A stretch of DNA of 5,487 nucleotides from Candidatus Krumholzibacteriia bacterium (lineage in GTDB: Bacteria; Krumholzibacteriota; Krumholzibacteriia; LZORAL124-64-63): the NCBI GenBank assembly GCA_030632925.1, contig DAOVTU010000251.1:1-5487 (forward strand), read 5' to 3'. Under the pieces are notes generated by a model that did no database searches, was not told the DNA's origin, and saw nothing but the letters and a program-made list of their open reading frames with translations. The position numbers and the translations under genes are program-made. Shown piece by piece: positions 1 to 5,487 of this stretch (positions within the stretch are counted from its first letter, which is position 1; each line of letters begins with the position of its first letter).

Positions 1-1596
1 CCGCTGATGGCTGGCCTCGACACCGTGGGCGAACTGTTTGGGGCCGGGAAGATGTTCCTGCCCCAGGTCATCCGCTCAGCAAGGGTGATGAAAAAAGCCG
101 TGTCGGTGCTGGACCCATATTTGCTGGACGAAAAAAGCGGCGGCGTGCGCTCCAACGGCAAAGTGCTCATGGCCACCGTCAAGGGCGACGTGCACGACAT
201 CGGCAAGAACATTGTTGCGGTCGTGCTGGGCTGCAACAACTACGAAATCATCGACCTGGGCGTGATGGTCCCGGTCGACCGCATCATCGAAACCGCAGTC
301 AAAGAAAAGGTGGACATCATCGGCCTCAGCGGCCTGATCACGCCTTCGCTGTCCGAGATGACCCACGTGGCCCAGGAAATGGACCGCGCCGGATTGGACA
401 TCCCGTTGCTGATTGGCGGGGCGACCACCAGCCGCCTGCACACGGCCGTGAAAATTGCACCCTTCTACGAACCGGGCGTGCTGTACGTGCCGGATGCGAG
501 CAAGGCCGTGGGCGTGGTGGGGGCTTTGATCAACAAAGACACCCGGGCCGAGACGGTGGCCCGAGTGCGGGCCGAATACGAACAGGTGCGGGCCGACCGC
601 GAGGCCGCCGACACCGCCCGCAAGCTGATGCCTTTGGCCGAAGCCCGGGCCAATGCGCCCAAGATCAACTGGGATGGCTACACGCCGCCTGTGCCAGCCA
701 AACCTGGCGTGCACGTGCTGGAAAATGTGGACCTGAACCTGTTGCGCCAGTACATCGACTGGACCCCGTTCCTGCACACCTGGCGCCTGCCGGGCCGCTT
801 CCCGCAGGTGCTGGATGATCCGGAAGTGGGCCCCGAAGCGCGCCGCGTGCTGGACGACGCCAATACCATGTTGGACGAGTTGATCGCCGGCGGCGAGTTG
901 AAAGCCAACGGCGTGTACGGCCTGTTCCCCGCCGCCCGTGAGGGCGACGATCTGGTGCTGTTCACGGATGATTCGCGCAGCACGGAATTGAAGCGGGTGC
1001 CGTTTCTGCGTCAGCAACGGCGCAGTGCAGGCAGCCGGCCCAACAACAGCCTGGTCGACTTCGTGGCTGACCGCGAGTCCGGAATTCCCGACCATGTGGG
1101 CGCCTTCGTGGTCACCGCTGGGTTAGGTGCCGAGGTTGCAGCAGCTGCGCGCCAGGCCGACGATGACGACTACCGCTCGATCATGGTCAAGGCCGTGGCC
1201 GACCGCCTGGCCGAAGCCTTTGCCGAGTACCTGCATTTGCAGGTGCGGCGCGAGTTCTGGGGCTATGCACCGGAAGAAAGCCTCGACAATTCAGCCCTCA
1301 TTGGCGAAGAATACCGCGGTATCCGTCCGGCGCCCGGCTATCCGGCCTGCCCGGACCACGTTTCCAAACAGGCCCTTTTTGAACTGCTGGACGCTGGCGA
1401 GAAAACGGGCGTGGAGTTGACCGACAGCTGCGCCATGGATCCGGCCGCTTCGGTGGCCGGCTGGTATTTCAGCCATCCGGAAGCCCGGTACTTTGGCATG
1501 GGCAAGATCGACAATGAACAAGTGGCCGACTATGCCGCGCGAGTGGGCCTGACGGTCGACGAAGCGGCCCGGTGGCTGGACGCGAACCTGATCTGA
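1..1596 (+). CDS. metH: Cobalamin-dependent methionine synthase MetH, 3' portion (5' end outside window)
   Basis: MetH transfers the methyl group of 5-methyltetrahydrofolate to homocysteine through a cobalamin cofactor, in the cytoplasm. The frame is open from base 1 (first codon Pro), and the text around the ATG at base 7 matches the interior of MetH, so that ATG is not the start; 531 codons are visible. Residues about 1-45 are the end of the helical B12 cap. Residues 52-180 are the Rossmann B12-binding domain, with DVHDIG at 63-68, where His65 should be the lower axial cobalt ligand, and Ser116 in TPS. Residues about 230-531 are the AdoMet-dependent reactivation domain, with WTPF at 254-257, Glu405, Glu436 and RPAPGY at 442-447. 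These match E. coli Glu1097, Glu1128, Arg1134 and Tyr1139 in identity and spacing. The homocysteine and folate modules must lie upstream. The reactivation domain looks complete, so the enzyme is probably functional. metF follows 46 bp later. Identity is essentially certain; the missing N-terminus cannot be judged. Confidence 0.97.
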   Translation, partial: PLMAGLDTVGELFGAGKMFLPQVIRSARVMKKAVSVLDPYLLDEKSGGVRSNGKVLMATVKGDVHDIGKNIVAVVLGCNNYEIIDLGVMVPVDRIIETAVKEKVDIIGLSGLITPSLSEMTHVAQEMDRAGLDIPLLIGGATTSRLHTAVKIAPFYEPGVLYVPDASKAVGVVGALINKDTRAETVARVRAEYEQVRADREAADTARKLMPLAEARANAPKINWDGYTPPVPAKPGVHVLENVDLNLLRQYIDWTPFLHTWRLPGRFPQVLDDPEVGPEARRVLDDANTMLDELIAGGELKANGVYGLFPAAREGDDLVLFTDDSRSTELKRVPFLRQQRRSAGSRPNNSLVDFVADRESGIPDHVGAFVVTAGLGAEVAAAARQADDDDYRSIMVKAVADRLAEAFAEYLHLQVRREFWGYAPEESLDNSALIGEEYRGIRPAPGYPACPDHVSKQALFELLDAGEKTGVELTDSCAMDPAASVAGWYFSHPEARYFGMGKIDNEQVADYAARVGLTVDEAARWLDANLI

Positions 1597-1599
1597 ACC

Positions 1600-1628
1600 G
1601 CAATCACACGTTTTGCAATCACACGTTT
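1600..1628 (+). repeat. 15-bp tandem duplication in the metH-metF spacer
   Basis: The 14-base unit GCAATCACACGTTT occurs at 1600-1613 and again at 1615-1628, a 15-bp period with one base between copies. It starts three bases after the metH stop and ends directly before the metF ribosome binding site. It looks like a local slippage duplication that lengthened the spacer. No palindrome is evident in the unit, so an operator role is only a possibility. Confidence 0.85.
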
Positions 1629-1634
1629 GAAGGA
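1629..1634 (+). promoter_or_regulatory. Ribosome binding site of metF
   Basis: GAAGGA lies 8 bases before the ATG at 1643, a good Shine-Dalgarno match at ideal spacing. It fixes the metF start and abuts the second copy of the tandem repeat. Confidence 0.75.
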
Positions 1635-1642
1635 TAAAGACC

Positions 1643-2587
1643 ATGCACGTGACTGAGCATCTGGAAAAATCGCAGAAGACGCTCTTCAGTTTCGAAATCA
1701 TCCCGCCACCGCGGGGCAAGACCGTGCGCGACATCATCGAGATCGTCGAGCAGATCGCACCGGTCAAGCCGCCATTCATCGACGTGACCAGCCACATGGC
1801 CGAGGCCACCTACGATGAGCAGAAGGACGGCACGGTCAAGCGGCGCATTCGCAAGAAGCGTCCGGGCACGATTTCCATTTGCGGCATTATCCAGAACCGG
1901 TACGGCATTGATACGGTGCCGCATCTGTTGTGCACGGGTTTTACGCGTGAAGAGACTGAAGATGCGATCATCGAGCTGAATTATCTGGGCATTCAAAACG
2001 TGCTGGCCATTCGCGGTGACGAGTCGAATTACAACAAGGCCCTCAGCAAGGGGCGCACGCGGAACATCTACGCCAAAAATCTCGTGGATCAGCTGGTGGA
2101 CTTGCGTGAGGCCAACTACCTCGATGATATCGCCAACAGCGAGCCCATCAATTTCTGCGTGGGTGTGGGCGGCTACCCCGAAAAACATGTCGAGGCGCCC
2201 AATTTCAAGACTGACATCAGGTTTCTGAAGGAAAAAGTCGACGCGGGGGCGGACTACATCGTCAGCCAGATGTTCTACAACAATGACGACTTTTTTGCCT
2301 ACACCAAGATGTGCCGGGAGGCCGGCATCGATGTGCCGATCATTCCTGGGCTGAAGCTGATCGAAAACGTGCGCCAGTTGCGCACCCTGCCCAAGCACTT
2401 CCATGTGTCGCTGCCCGATGACCTGGTGGATGAAATCACCGATTCACCCAAGCATGTGAAAGAGATCGGTCGCCGCTGGGGCCGCAAGCAGGTCGAGGGC
2501 CTGATGAACGAGGGTGCCGAGTGCATCCACTTCTATGTGATGAACGACGCCTCGCCGGTTGTGGAGATGATCAGCGACCTCGTTTGA
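1643..2587 (+). CDS. metF: 5,10-methylenetetrahydrofolate reductase MetF
   Basis: This cytoplasmic flavoenzyme reduces 5,10-methylene-THF to 5-methyl-THF, the methyl donor for MetH encoded just upstream. The product has 314 residues, normal for the single-domain FAD-containing bacterial enzyme, with no AdoMet regulatory extension of the eukaryotic type. A TIM-barrel pattern is visible. SFEIIPPP at 16-23 carries Glu18, the counterpart of E. coli Glu28 (proton donor). AIRGDE at 122-127 carries Asp126, the counterpart of Asp120 that tunes the flavin. QMFYNN at 209-214 and HFYVMND at 296-302 are further family signatures. The segment PPFIDVTSHMAEATY at 43-57 and the basic stretch KRRIRKKRPG at 66-75 recall Bacteroidetes/Ignavibacteria-type MetF; this is judged from memory. 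The start is set by GAAGGA 8 bases upstream. The 46-bp gap after metH, with no terminator seen, argues for one transcript. Confidence 0.96.
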   Translation: MHVTEHLEKSQKTLFSFEIIPPPRGKTVRDIIEIVEQIAPVKPPFIDVTSHMAEATYDEQKDGTVKRRIRKKRPGTISICGIIQNRYGIDTVPHLLCTGFTREETEDAIIELNYLGIQNVLAIRGDESNYNKALSKGRTRNIYAKNLVDQLVDLREANYLDDIANSEPINFCVGVGGYPEKHVEAPNFKTDIRFLKEKVDAGADYIVSQMFYNNDDFFAYTKMCREAGIDVPIIPGLKLIENVRQLRTLPKHFHVSLPDDLVDEITDSPKHVKEIGRRWGRKQVEGLMNEGAECIHFYVMNDASPVVEMISDLV

Positions 2588-2641
2588 GGTTGCGCCCCGG
2601 CCGCCCGGCGTGTAGGGTTGGCCACATCTCAATTTGCGCAC

Positions 2642-2659
2642 AGCCACAAGGACGTGGCT
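2642..2659 (+). terminator. Hairpin after metF, possible weak terminator
   Basis: A perfect 6-bp stem (AGCCAC at 2642-2647 with GTGGCT at 2654-2659) encloses a 6-base loop and is followed by TCTTCGCCTT, which is only moderately T-rich. It lies 54 bases after the metF stop and 46 bases before the next start. It may end the metH-metF transcript, but the missing U-tract makes this tentative. The rest of the 118-bp spacer is GC-rich, with no promoter I could identify. Confidence 0.35.
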
Positions 2660-2694
2660 TCTTCGCCTTACGATAGGCTTCACTGAAGGGATTC

Positions 2695-2698
2695 AGGA
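2695..2698 (+). promoter_or_regulatory. Ribosome binding site of the GGDEF/EAL gene
   Basis: AGGA sits 7 bases before the ATG at 2706. It supports that start over the in-frame TTG at 2634, which would add 24 residues unlike any receiver domain and would place the 2642-2659 hairpin inside the coding region. A second purine run, GAAGGG at 2685-2690, is 15 bases from the ATG and too far for normal use. Confidence 0.6.
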
Positions 2699-2705
2699 CG
2701 CGCTC

Positions 2706-4439
2706 ATGAGCCCTGATCAACAGGTCTGCCGTCTCCTTTTTGTGCACCGTGACCCGGCCCTCGCCGTCCGCATCCGCGGCATGCTCGGGCCCCTTCGTGA
2801 TCCCCTTTACAAGATTGCCCATTTCACCCACCTGTGCGACGCAATGACCTATTTGCGGGTCAGTCCCGTCGATGTGGTGTTGGTGGGCCCGGATCCGGCC
2901 GACGAAGAATTGCTGGCGGCCGTGCGCCAACTGAGCGCCGATCACCCCGAAGTGCCCGTCATGGCCCTGCAGGTCAGTCCGACCCGGGATGAGGTCGACG
3001 ACTTGCGCCAGGCCGGCGCCCGCGAATGTCTGCCAGTCGACGAATTCAGCCCCGAAATCTGGACCCGCACTTTCGACTACTGCCGCCGCGAAGCCGCCAT
3101 CAGCCACGAGTTGGCCTCGGTCACCGCCCGCCTCGACTGGCTGGTGCACATGGACTCGCTGACCGGCCTGCTGAACCGCAAGGGCATGGAGCGCGCCATC
3201 CTGGATGAATTGGCCCGTTGCCGGGTGGCCAACCAGGACCTGCTGATCCTGCTGGTGGACCTGGATGATTTCTCCCGGGTGAACGCCACCCTGGGCCACG
3301 GTGTGGGCGACCTGGTGCTGGTGGGCGCGGCTCGTCGCATCACCGAATCGGTGCGGGAGCAAGACAAGGTCGGCCGCTGCGGCACTGACCGCTTCATGAT
3401 CCTGCTGCCGGAAACCACCGAGGCCGAGGGCGAGGTCATCGCCGAAAAAACGCGCCTGGCCATCAGCCGCGATGTGATCACCGCCGGCGAACACCGCCTG
3501 ACAACCACTGCGAGCCTGGGTCTGACGGCCATCAGCCCCACCAGTTTGAGTTTTGACGAAGTCCTGGCCAAAGCCCACTTCGTTTTGCAGCGCTCCAAAA
3601 CCCAGGGCAAAAACCGGGTATCGCGCGCCGCTTCGGTGGCCGAAGTGGGGCTCATCCGGCCCGTGCTCGAAGGCCCCGAAATGGTGTCGGCGCTGCTGCG
3701 TGGCAATGTGCTGAAAGTCAGCAGCCAGCCCATCGTGAACATGGCCGACGGCCGCATCGTTTCGCGCGAAATGCTCAGCCGTGGTCCCGAAGGCGCGCTG
3801 CAACGACCGGACAATCTGTTTCGTTTCTGCCAGGAAAACGACATCCTGCCGGCGGTGGATTTGCGCTGTCTGAAACTGTGCGCGGCGGCGGCCCGGGCCA
3901 TGGGGCCACGCACGAGTTATCACGTGAACATCATGCCCACGACCCTGCTGCAAACGGCGACCGCCGAATTGATTCGGGTCCTGTTGGACGGCCAGAATGG
4001 CGACGACGGTCACTGCTGCCTGGAGATCAGCGAGCAACAATTGCTGGGTGACCCGGCGGTGCTGGTGCCGCGGGTCAGGGCCTTGCAGGACGCGGGCATC
4101 AAGATCGCCATCGATGATGTGGGCTTTGGCAACAGCTGCCTCGAGGGCCTGATCATGCTGCATCCGCAAGTGATGAAAGTGGACAAACGCCTGGTGCGCG
4201 GGCTGGCCGTGGATCCGGAATTGCGCCGCACATTGGAACGTTTGCTGCGCGTGGCCGATGTGTTGGGGGCCGAGGTCGTGGCCGAAGGCATCGAGAATAC
4301 CGAGGACTATCATGTCCTGCTGGAGATGGGTGTGCGGTTCGGGCAGGGCTATCTGTTCGGTCGCCCGGCGCCCTGCGGGAAAGTTAATGATGCCGCATCC
4401 AAAAAAGGCTCAAAAGCCCAGGCGGCGGCCAAAGGTTAG
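2706..4439 (+). CDS. Pseudo-receiver / degenerate GGDEF / EAL domain c-di-GMP signalling protein
   Basis: A 577-residue cytoplasmic protein with no signal peptide or membrane segment. Residues about 7-128 have a receiver-like alternation, but the acidic pocket reads VHRDP at 13-17 (His14-Arg15 instead of Asp-Asp) and the phosphoacceptor position is Gly61 (VVLVG). Residues about 143-306 are GGDEF-type. MDSLTGLLNR, Asp185, Asn193 and Asp202 are kept, but the signature is GTDRF at 226-230, so cyclase activity is probably lost. RxxD (217-220) stands exactly five residues before it, the classical c-di-GMP inhibitory site. Residues about 320-556 are EAL-type: the motif is EML at 355-357, and Asn408, Glu440, Glu443, Asp470, Asp471, Lys491, Glu527 and Gln547 match the conserved ligands, with RocR-like spacing from Asn408 onward. 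Loop 6 is atypical (DDVGFGNSC). The C-terminal tail is Lys/Ala-rich. Probable role: c-di-GMP phosphodiesterase gated by ligand binding to the degenerate domains; a pure c-di-GMP receptor is the alternative. Domain calls are firm, activity is inferred. Confidence 0.93.
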   Translation: MSPDQQVCRLLFVHRDPALAVRIRGMLGPLRDPLYKIAHFTHLCDAMTYLRVSPVDVVLVGPDPADEELLAAVRQLSADHPEVPVMALQVSPTRDEVDDLRQAGARECLPVDEFSPEIWTRTFDYCRREAAISHELASVTARLDWLVHMDSLTGLLNRKGMERAILDELARCRVANQDLLILLVDLDDFSRVNATLGHGVGDLVLVGAARRITESVREQDKVGRCGTDRFMILLPETTEAEGEVIAEKTRLAISRDVITAGEHRLTTTASLGLTAISPTSLSFDEVLAKAHFVLQRSKTQGKNRVSRAASVAEVGLIRPVLEGPEMVSALLRGNVLKVSSQPIVNMADGRIVSREMLSRGPEGALQRPDNLFRFCQENDILPAVDLRCLKLCAAAARAMGPRTSYHVNIMPTTLLQTATAELIRVLLDGQNGDDGHCCLEISEQQLLGDPAVLVPRVRALQDAGIKIAIDDVGFGNSCLEGLIMLHPQVMKVDKRLVRGLAVDPELRRTLERLLRVADVLGAEVVAEGIENTEDYHVLLEMGVRFGQGYLFGRPAPCGKVNDAASKKGSKAQAAAKG

Positions 4440-4480
4440 ATTTCAGAGTATATTCGGACAAAAACTGTCGTTTATACATC

Positions 4481-4496
4481 GACCCGGGTGTGGGTC
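4481..4496 (+). terminator. Hairpin downstream of the GGDEF/EAL gene, candidate terminator
   Basis: A 5-bp stem (GACCC with GGGTC) and 6-base loop lie 41 bases after the stop at 4439, followed by CTCATTTCTTTCCCT, a T-rich but interrupted tail. It is the best terminator candidate for the signalling gene, but the stem is short. Confidence 0.4.
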
Positions 4497-4530
4497 CTCA
4501 TTTCTTTCCCTAATATTTAGAAACGAATTG

Positions 4531-4544
4531 CCCGCCACGGCGGG
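4531..4544 (+). promoter_or_regulatory. GC-rich hairpin in the leader of the secreted-protein gene
   Basis: CCCGC at 4531-4535 pairs with GGCGGG-side bases 4540-4544 across a CACG tetraloop; the stem can close to 6 bp with a 2-base loop, plus one G-T pair outside. The following bases are TCTCTCGG rather than a U-tract. It could be a leader structure, a transcript-stabilising hairpin or part of a terminator pair with 4481-4496. Its start is 78 bases before the ATG at 4609. Confidence 0.35.
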
Positions 4545-4596
4545 TCTCTCGGCGCATGCCATCGTGGGGGCGGGGCTGCGTCTGGTCGCCAACTAT

Positions 4597-4600
4597 GGAG
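4597..4600 (+). promoter_or_regulatory. Ribosome binding site of the secreted-protein gene
   Basis: GGAG lies 8 bases before the ATG at 4609. This decides the start: the frame stays open for about 350 bases upstream into the 3' end of the preceding gene, but only this ATG is followed at once by a signal peptide. Confidence 0.7.
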
Positions 4601-4608
4601 AAATCAAT

Positions 4609-5487
4609 ATGAAGACAATGCAAATGCGGCGCGGAATTTCTGCGTCGTTCTGTTTCGCAATTTGGATGTTGGCCGGCATGGCTCTGGCCAATTCGGCTGG
4701 CCCGCTAGATGCCTTGACGGCAGCGCCCGGCGAAGGCAACTGCACCCAGTGCCACTCCAGTTTTACACTCAACTCCGGCTCGGGTTCGCTCACCATCACG
4801 GGCATTCCCCAGAACTATGTTCCAGCGACTTCCTATGTGGTGACGATTTCGCTGGCTGACCCTCAGGCTTCCCGCTGGGGCTTCGAGTTCACCATCCTCG
4901 ATGATCTGGGCAACAGCGTGGGCACTCTTACACCGGATGATGGCAATACCCAGGTTACGGTTGGTGGCGCGTTCAATCGCACCTACGCCAAGCACACTTC
5001 AGTCGGTACCCAGTTTGGCCAGCCGAACGGCAACTCGTGGGATGTGAATTGGACCTCGCCCGCCGAAGGCACCGGCAATGTCACCCTGTACGTGGCGGGC
5101 AACGCCGCCAACGCCAATTTCAGCACCACCGGAGATTTCATTTACACCAACAACTTTGCCATGGCTGAAGATGTGGCCTCGGCAGTGCCTGGCGCCGGCC
5201 CCTTGGCCAGTTTGCATCCGGCTTTTCCCAATCCGTTCAACCCGCGCACGCAGTTGAGTTTCACCCTGGCCCAAAGCCAGAGCGTGAGCCTGGGCGTGTA
5301 TGACGTGCAGGGCCGCTTGATCACTACGGTGTACCGAGGCGACCTGCCCGCAGGGACCCACAGTTACACGTGGCGGGGTCAGGATCAGCATGGGCGCCCG
5401 CAGCCTTCGGGCCTGTATTTTGGGCGCTTGATGAACAGCGCGGGGCAGGATCTGCACCGGCCGATCAAGATGACTTTGACCAAGTAG
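4609..5487 (+). CDS. Secreted Reeler/choice-of-anchor-V type protein with CxxCH motif and C-terminal T9SS/FlgD-like sorting domain
   Basis: A complete 292-residue protein. Residues 1-27 form a Sec signal peptide: basic start with Arg7-Arg8, hydrophobic core at 10-24, probable cleavage after ALA at 25-27. Residues about 32-188 resemble the Reeler / choice-of-anchor-V module: APGEGNCTQCHSS at 39-51, RWGFEFTILD at 89-98, HTS at 129-131, then WTSPAEGTGNVTLYVAGNAA at 148-167 and GDFIYT at 175-180. CTQCH at 45-49 is a CxxCH motif able to bind c-type haem in other proteins; His129 is a conceivable second axial ligand (inference). After a short Ala/Pro/Gly linker, residues about 203-292 form a beta-rich domain: FPNPFNPRT at 206-214, VYDVQGRLI at 230-238, AGTHSYTW at 248-255, SGLYFGRL at 267-274, ending KMTLTK. 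This is the FlgD-Ig / type A T9SS-like sorting pattern seen on surface and secreted proteins of FCB bacteria. Function is unknown; an extracellular or cell-surface haem or redox role is possible. No transport machinery or cytochrome partner lies in the window. Confidence 0.88.
   Translation: MKTMQMRRGISASFCFAIWMLAGMALANSAGPLDALTAAPGEGNCTQCHSSFTLNSGSGSLTITGIPQNYVPATSYVVTISLADPQASRWGFEFTILDDLGNSVGTLTPDDGNTQVTVGGAFNRTYAKHTSVGTQFGQPNGNSWDVNWTSPAEGTGNVTLYVAGNAANANFSTTGDFIYTNNFAMAEDVASAVPGAGPLASLHPAFPNPFNPRTQLSFTLAQSQSVSLGVYDVQGRLITTVYRGDLPAGTHSYTWRGQDQHGRPQPSGLYFGRLMNSAGQDLHRPIKMTLTK

Larger units (their letters stand above)
4440..4608. other. 169-bp intergenic region, AT-richer at its left end
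   Basis: This gap separates the signalling gene from the secreted-protein gene. The left part (4440-4530) is clearly richer in A/T than the flanking genes, as expected for a promoter region, with TATACA at 4473-4478 and TAATAT at 4511-4516 as weak -10-like words. Neither has a convincing -35 partner at normal spacing, and no Bacteroidetes-type TTTG / TAnnTTTG pair is seen. The right part is GC-rich and contains a hairpin. No small gene with a ribosome binding site was found. Confidence 0.4.

Noticed and set aside
7..9. ATG at base 7 as the start of a short stand-alone cobalamin-binding/activation protein
   Set aside because: Sequence before and after it (PLM...GELFGAGKMFLPQV) is the interior of the MetH cap domain, the frame is open to base 1, and no start context is visible.
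76..1095. 339-codon open frame on the - strand opposite metH
   Set aside because: Same kind of composition shadow: His/Gln/Val-rich, no family features, antisense to conserved MetH sequence.
2593..2610. GC-rich partial palindrome just after the metF stop
   Set aside because: Only a 4-bp outer stem (CGCC/GGCG) with a 10-base loop, expected by chance in such GC-rich sequence.
2634..2705. TTG start giving a 601-residue GGDEF/EAL protein
   Set aside because: The added 24 residues come from the hairpin-containing spacer; the ATG at 2706 has AGGA at 7 bases and begins right at the receiver-like domain.
2571..4313. 580-codon open frame on the - strand opposite the GGDEF/EAL gene
   Set aside because: Its translation is low-complexity His/Gln/Ala/Gly-rich with no recognisable domain, and it mirrors a GC-rich gene with strong codon bias; the + strand has clear domains throughout.
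4453..4478. Promoter with TTCGGA and TATACA boxes
   Set aside because: The spacing is only 14 bases and the -35 match is poor; left as an AT-rich region without a defined promoter.
4258..4608. Upstream extension of the secreted-protein frame into the 3' end of the EAL domain
   Set aside because: The extra residues overlap conserved EAL coding sequence in another frame, have no family features, and would bury the signal peptide; the ATG at 4609 has a good ribosome binding site.

Overview
The window holds four genes, all on the + strand and packed closely. GC is high (about 60% by eye) and codon use looks uniform. Composition and gene content suggest a bacterium of the FCB (Fibrobacteres-Chlorobi-Bacteroidetes) superphylum or a related high-GC candidate phylum. 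The best clue is the last gene. It encodes an exported protein whose C-terminus has the FPNPFNP-type, FlgD-Ig/T9SS-like sorting domain common in those lineages. The MetF sequence also resembles the Bacteroidetes/Ignavibacteria style. The phylum is inferred, not proven.

Layout: (1) 1-1596 is the 3' part of metH, cobalamin-dependent methionine synthase, with the B12-binding and AdoMet-activation modules; the 5' end lies outside the window. (2) 1643-2587 is metF, 5,10-methylenetetrahydrofolate reductase. It follows 46 bp later across a spacer containing a 15-bp tandem duplication, and is very likely co-transcribed with metH. (3) 2706-4439 is a three-domain c-di-GMP-type signalling protein: a receiver-like domain lacking the phosphoacceptor Asp, a GGDEF domain with a broken active site (GTDRF) but an intact RxxD inhibitory site, and an EAL domain keeping all metal and catalytic residues. 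(4) A 169-bp intergenic region with two hairpins precedes 4609-5487, a secreted Reeler/choice-of-anchor-V type protein. That protein has a signal peptide, one CxxCH haem-binding-like motif and the C-terminal sorting-like domain. The window ends exactly at its stop codon.

How they work together: MetF makes 5-methyl-THF, which MetH uses to methylate homocysteine, so the first two genes form a methionine/one-carbon unit. The signalling gene and the secreted-protein gene are separate units with no clear link to methionine synthesis. The most interesting item is the signalling protein: two degenerate sensory domains fused to an apparently competent phosphodiesterase domain, suggesting a ligand-gated c-di-GMP hydrolase or effector. 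I found no RNA genes, CRISPR arrays, insertion sequences or att sites.
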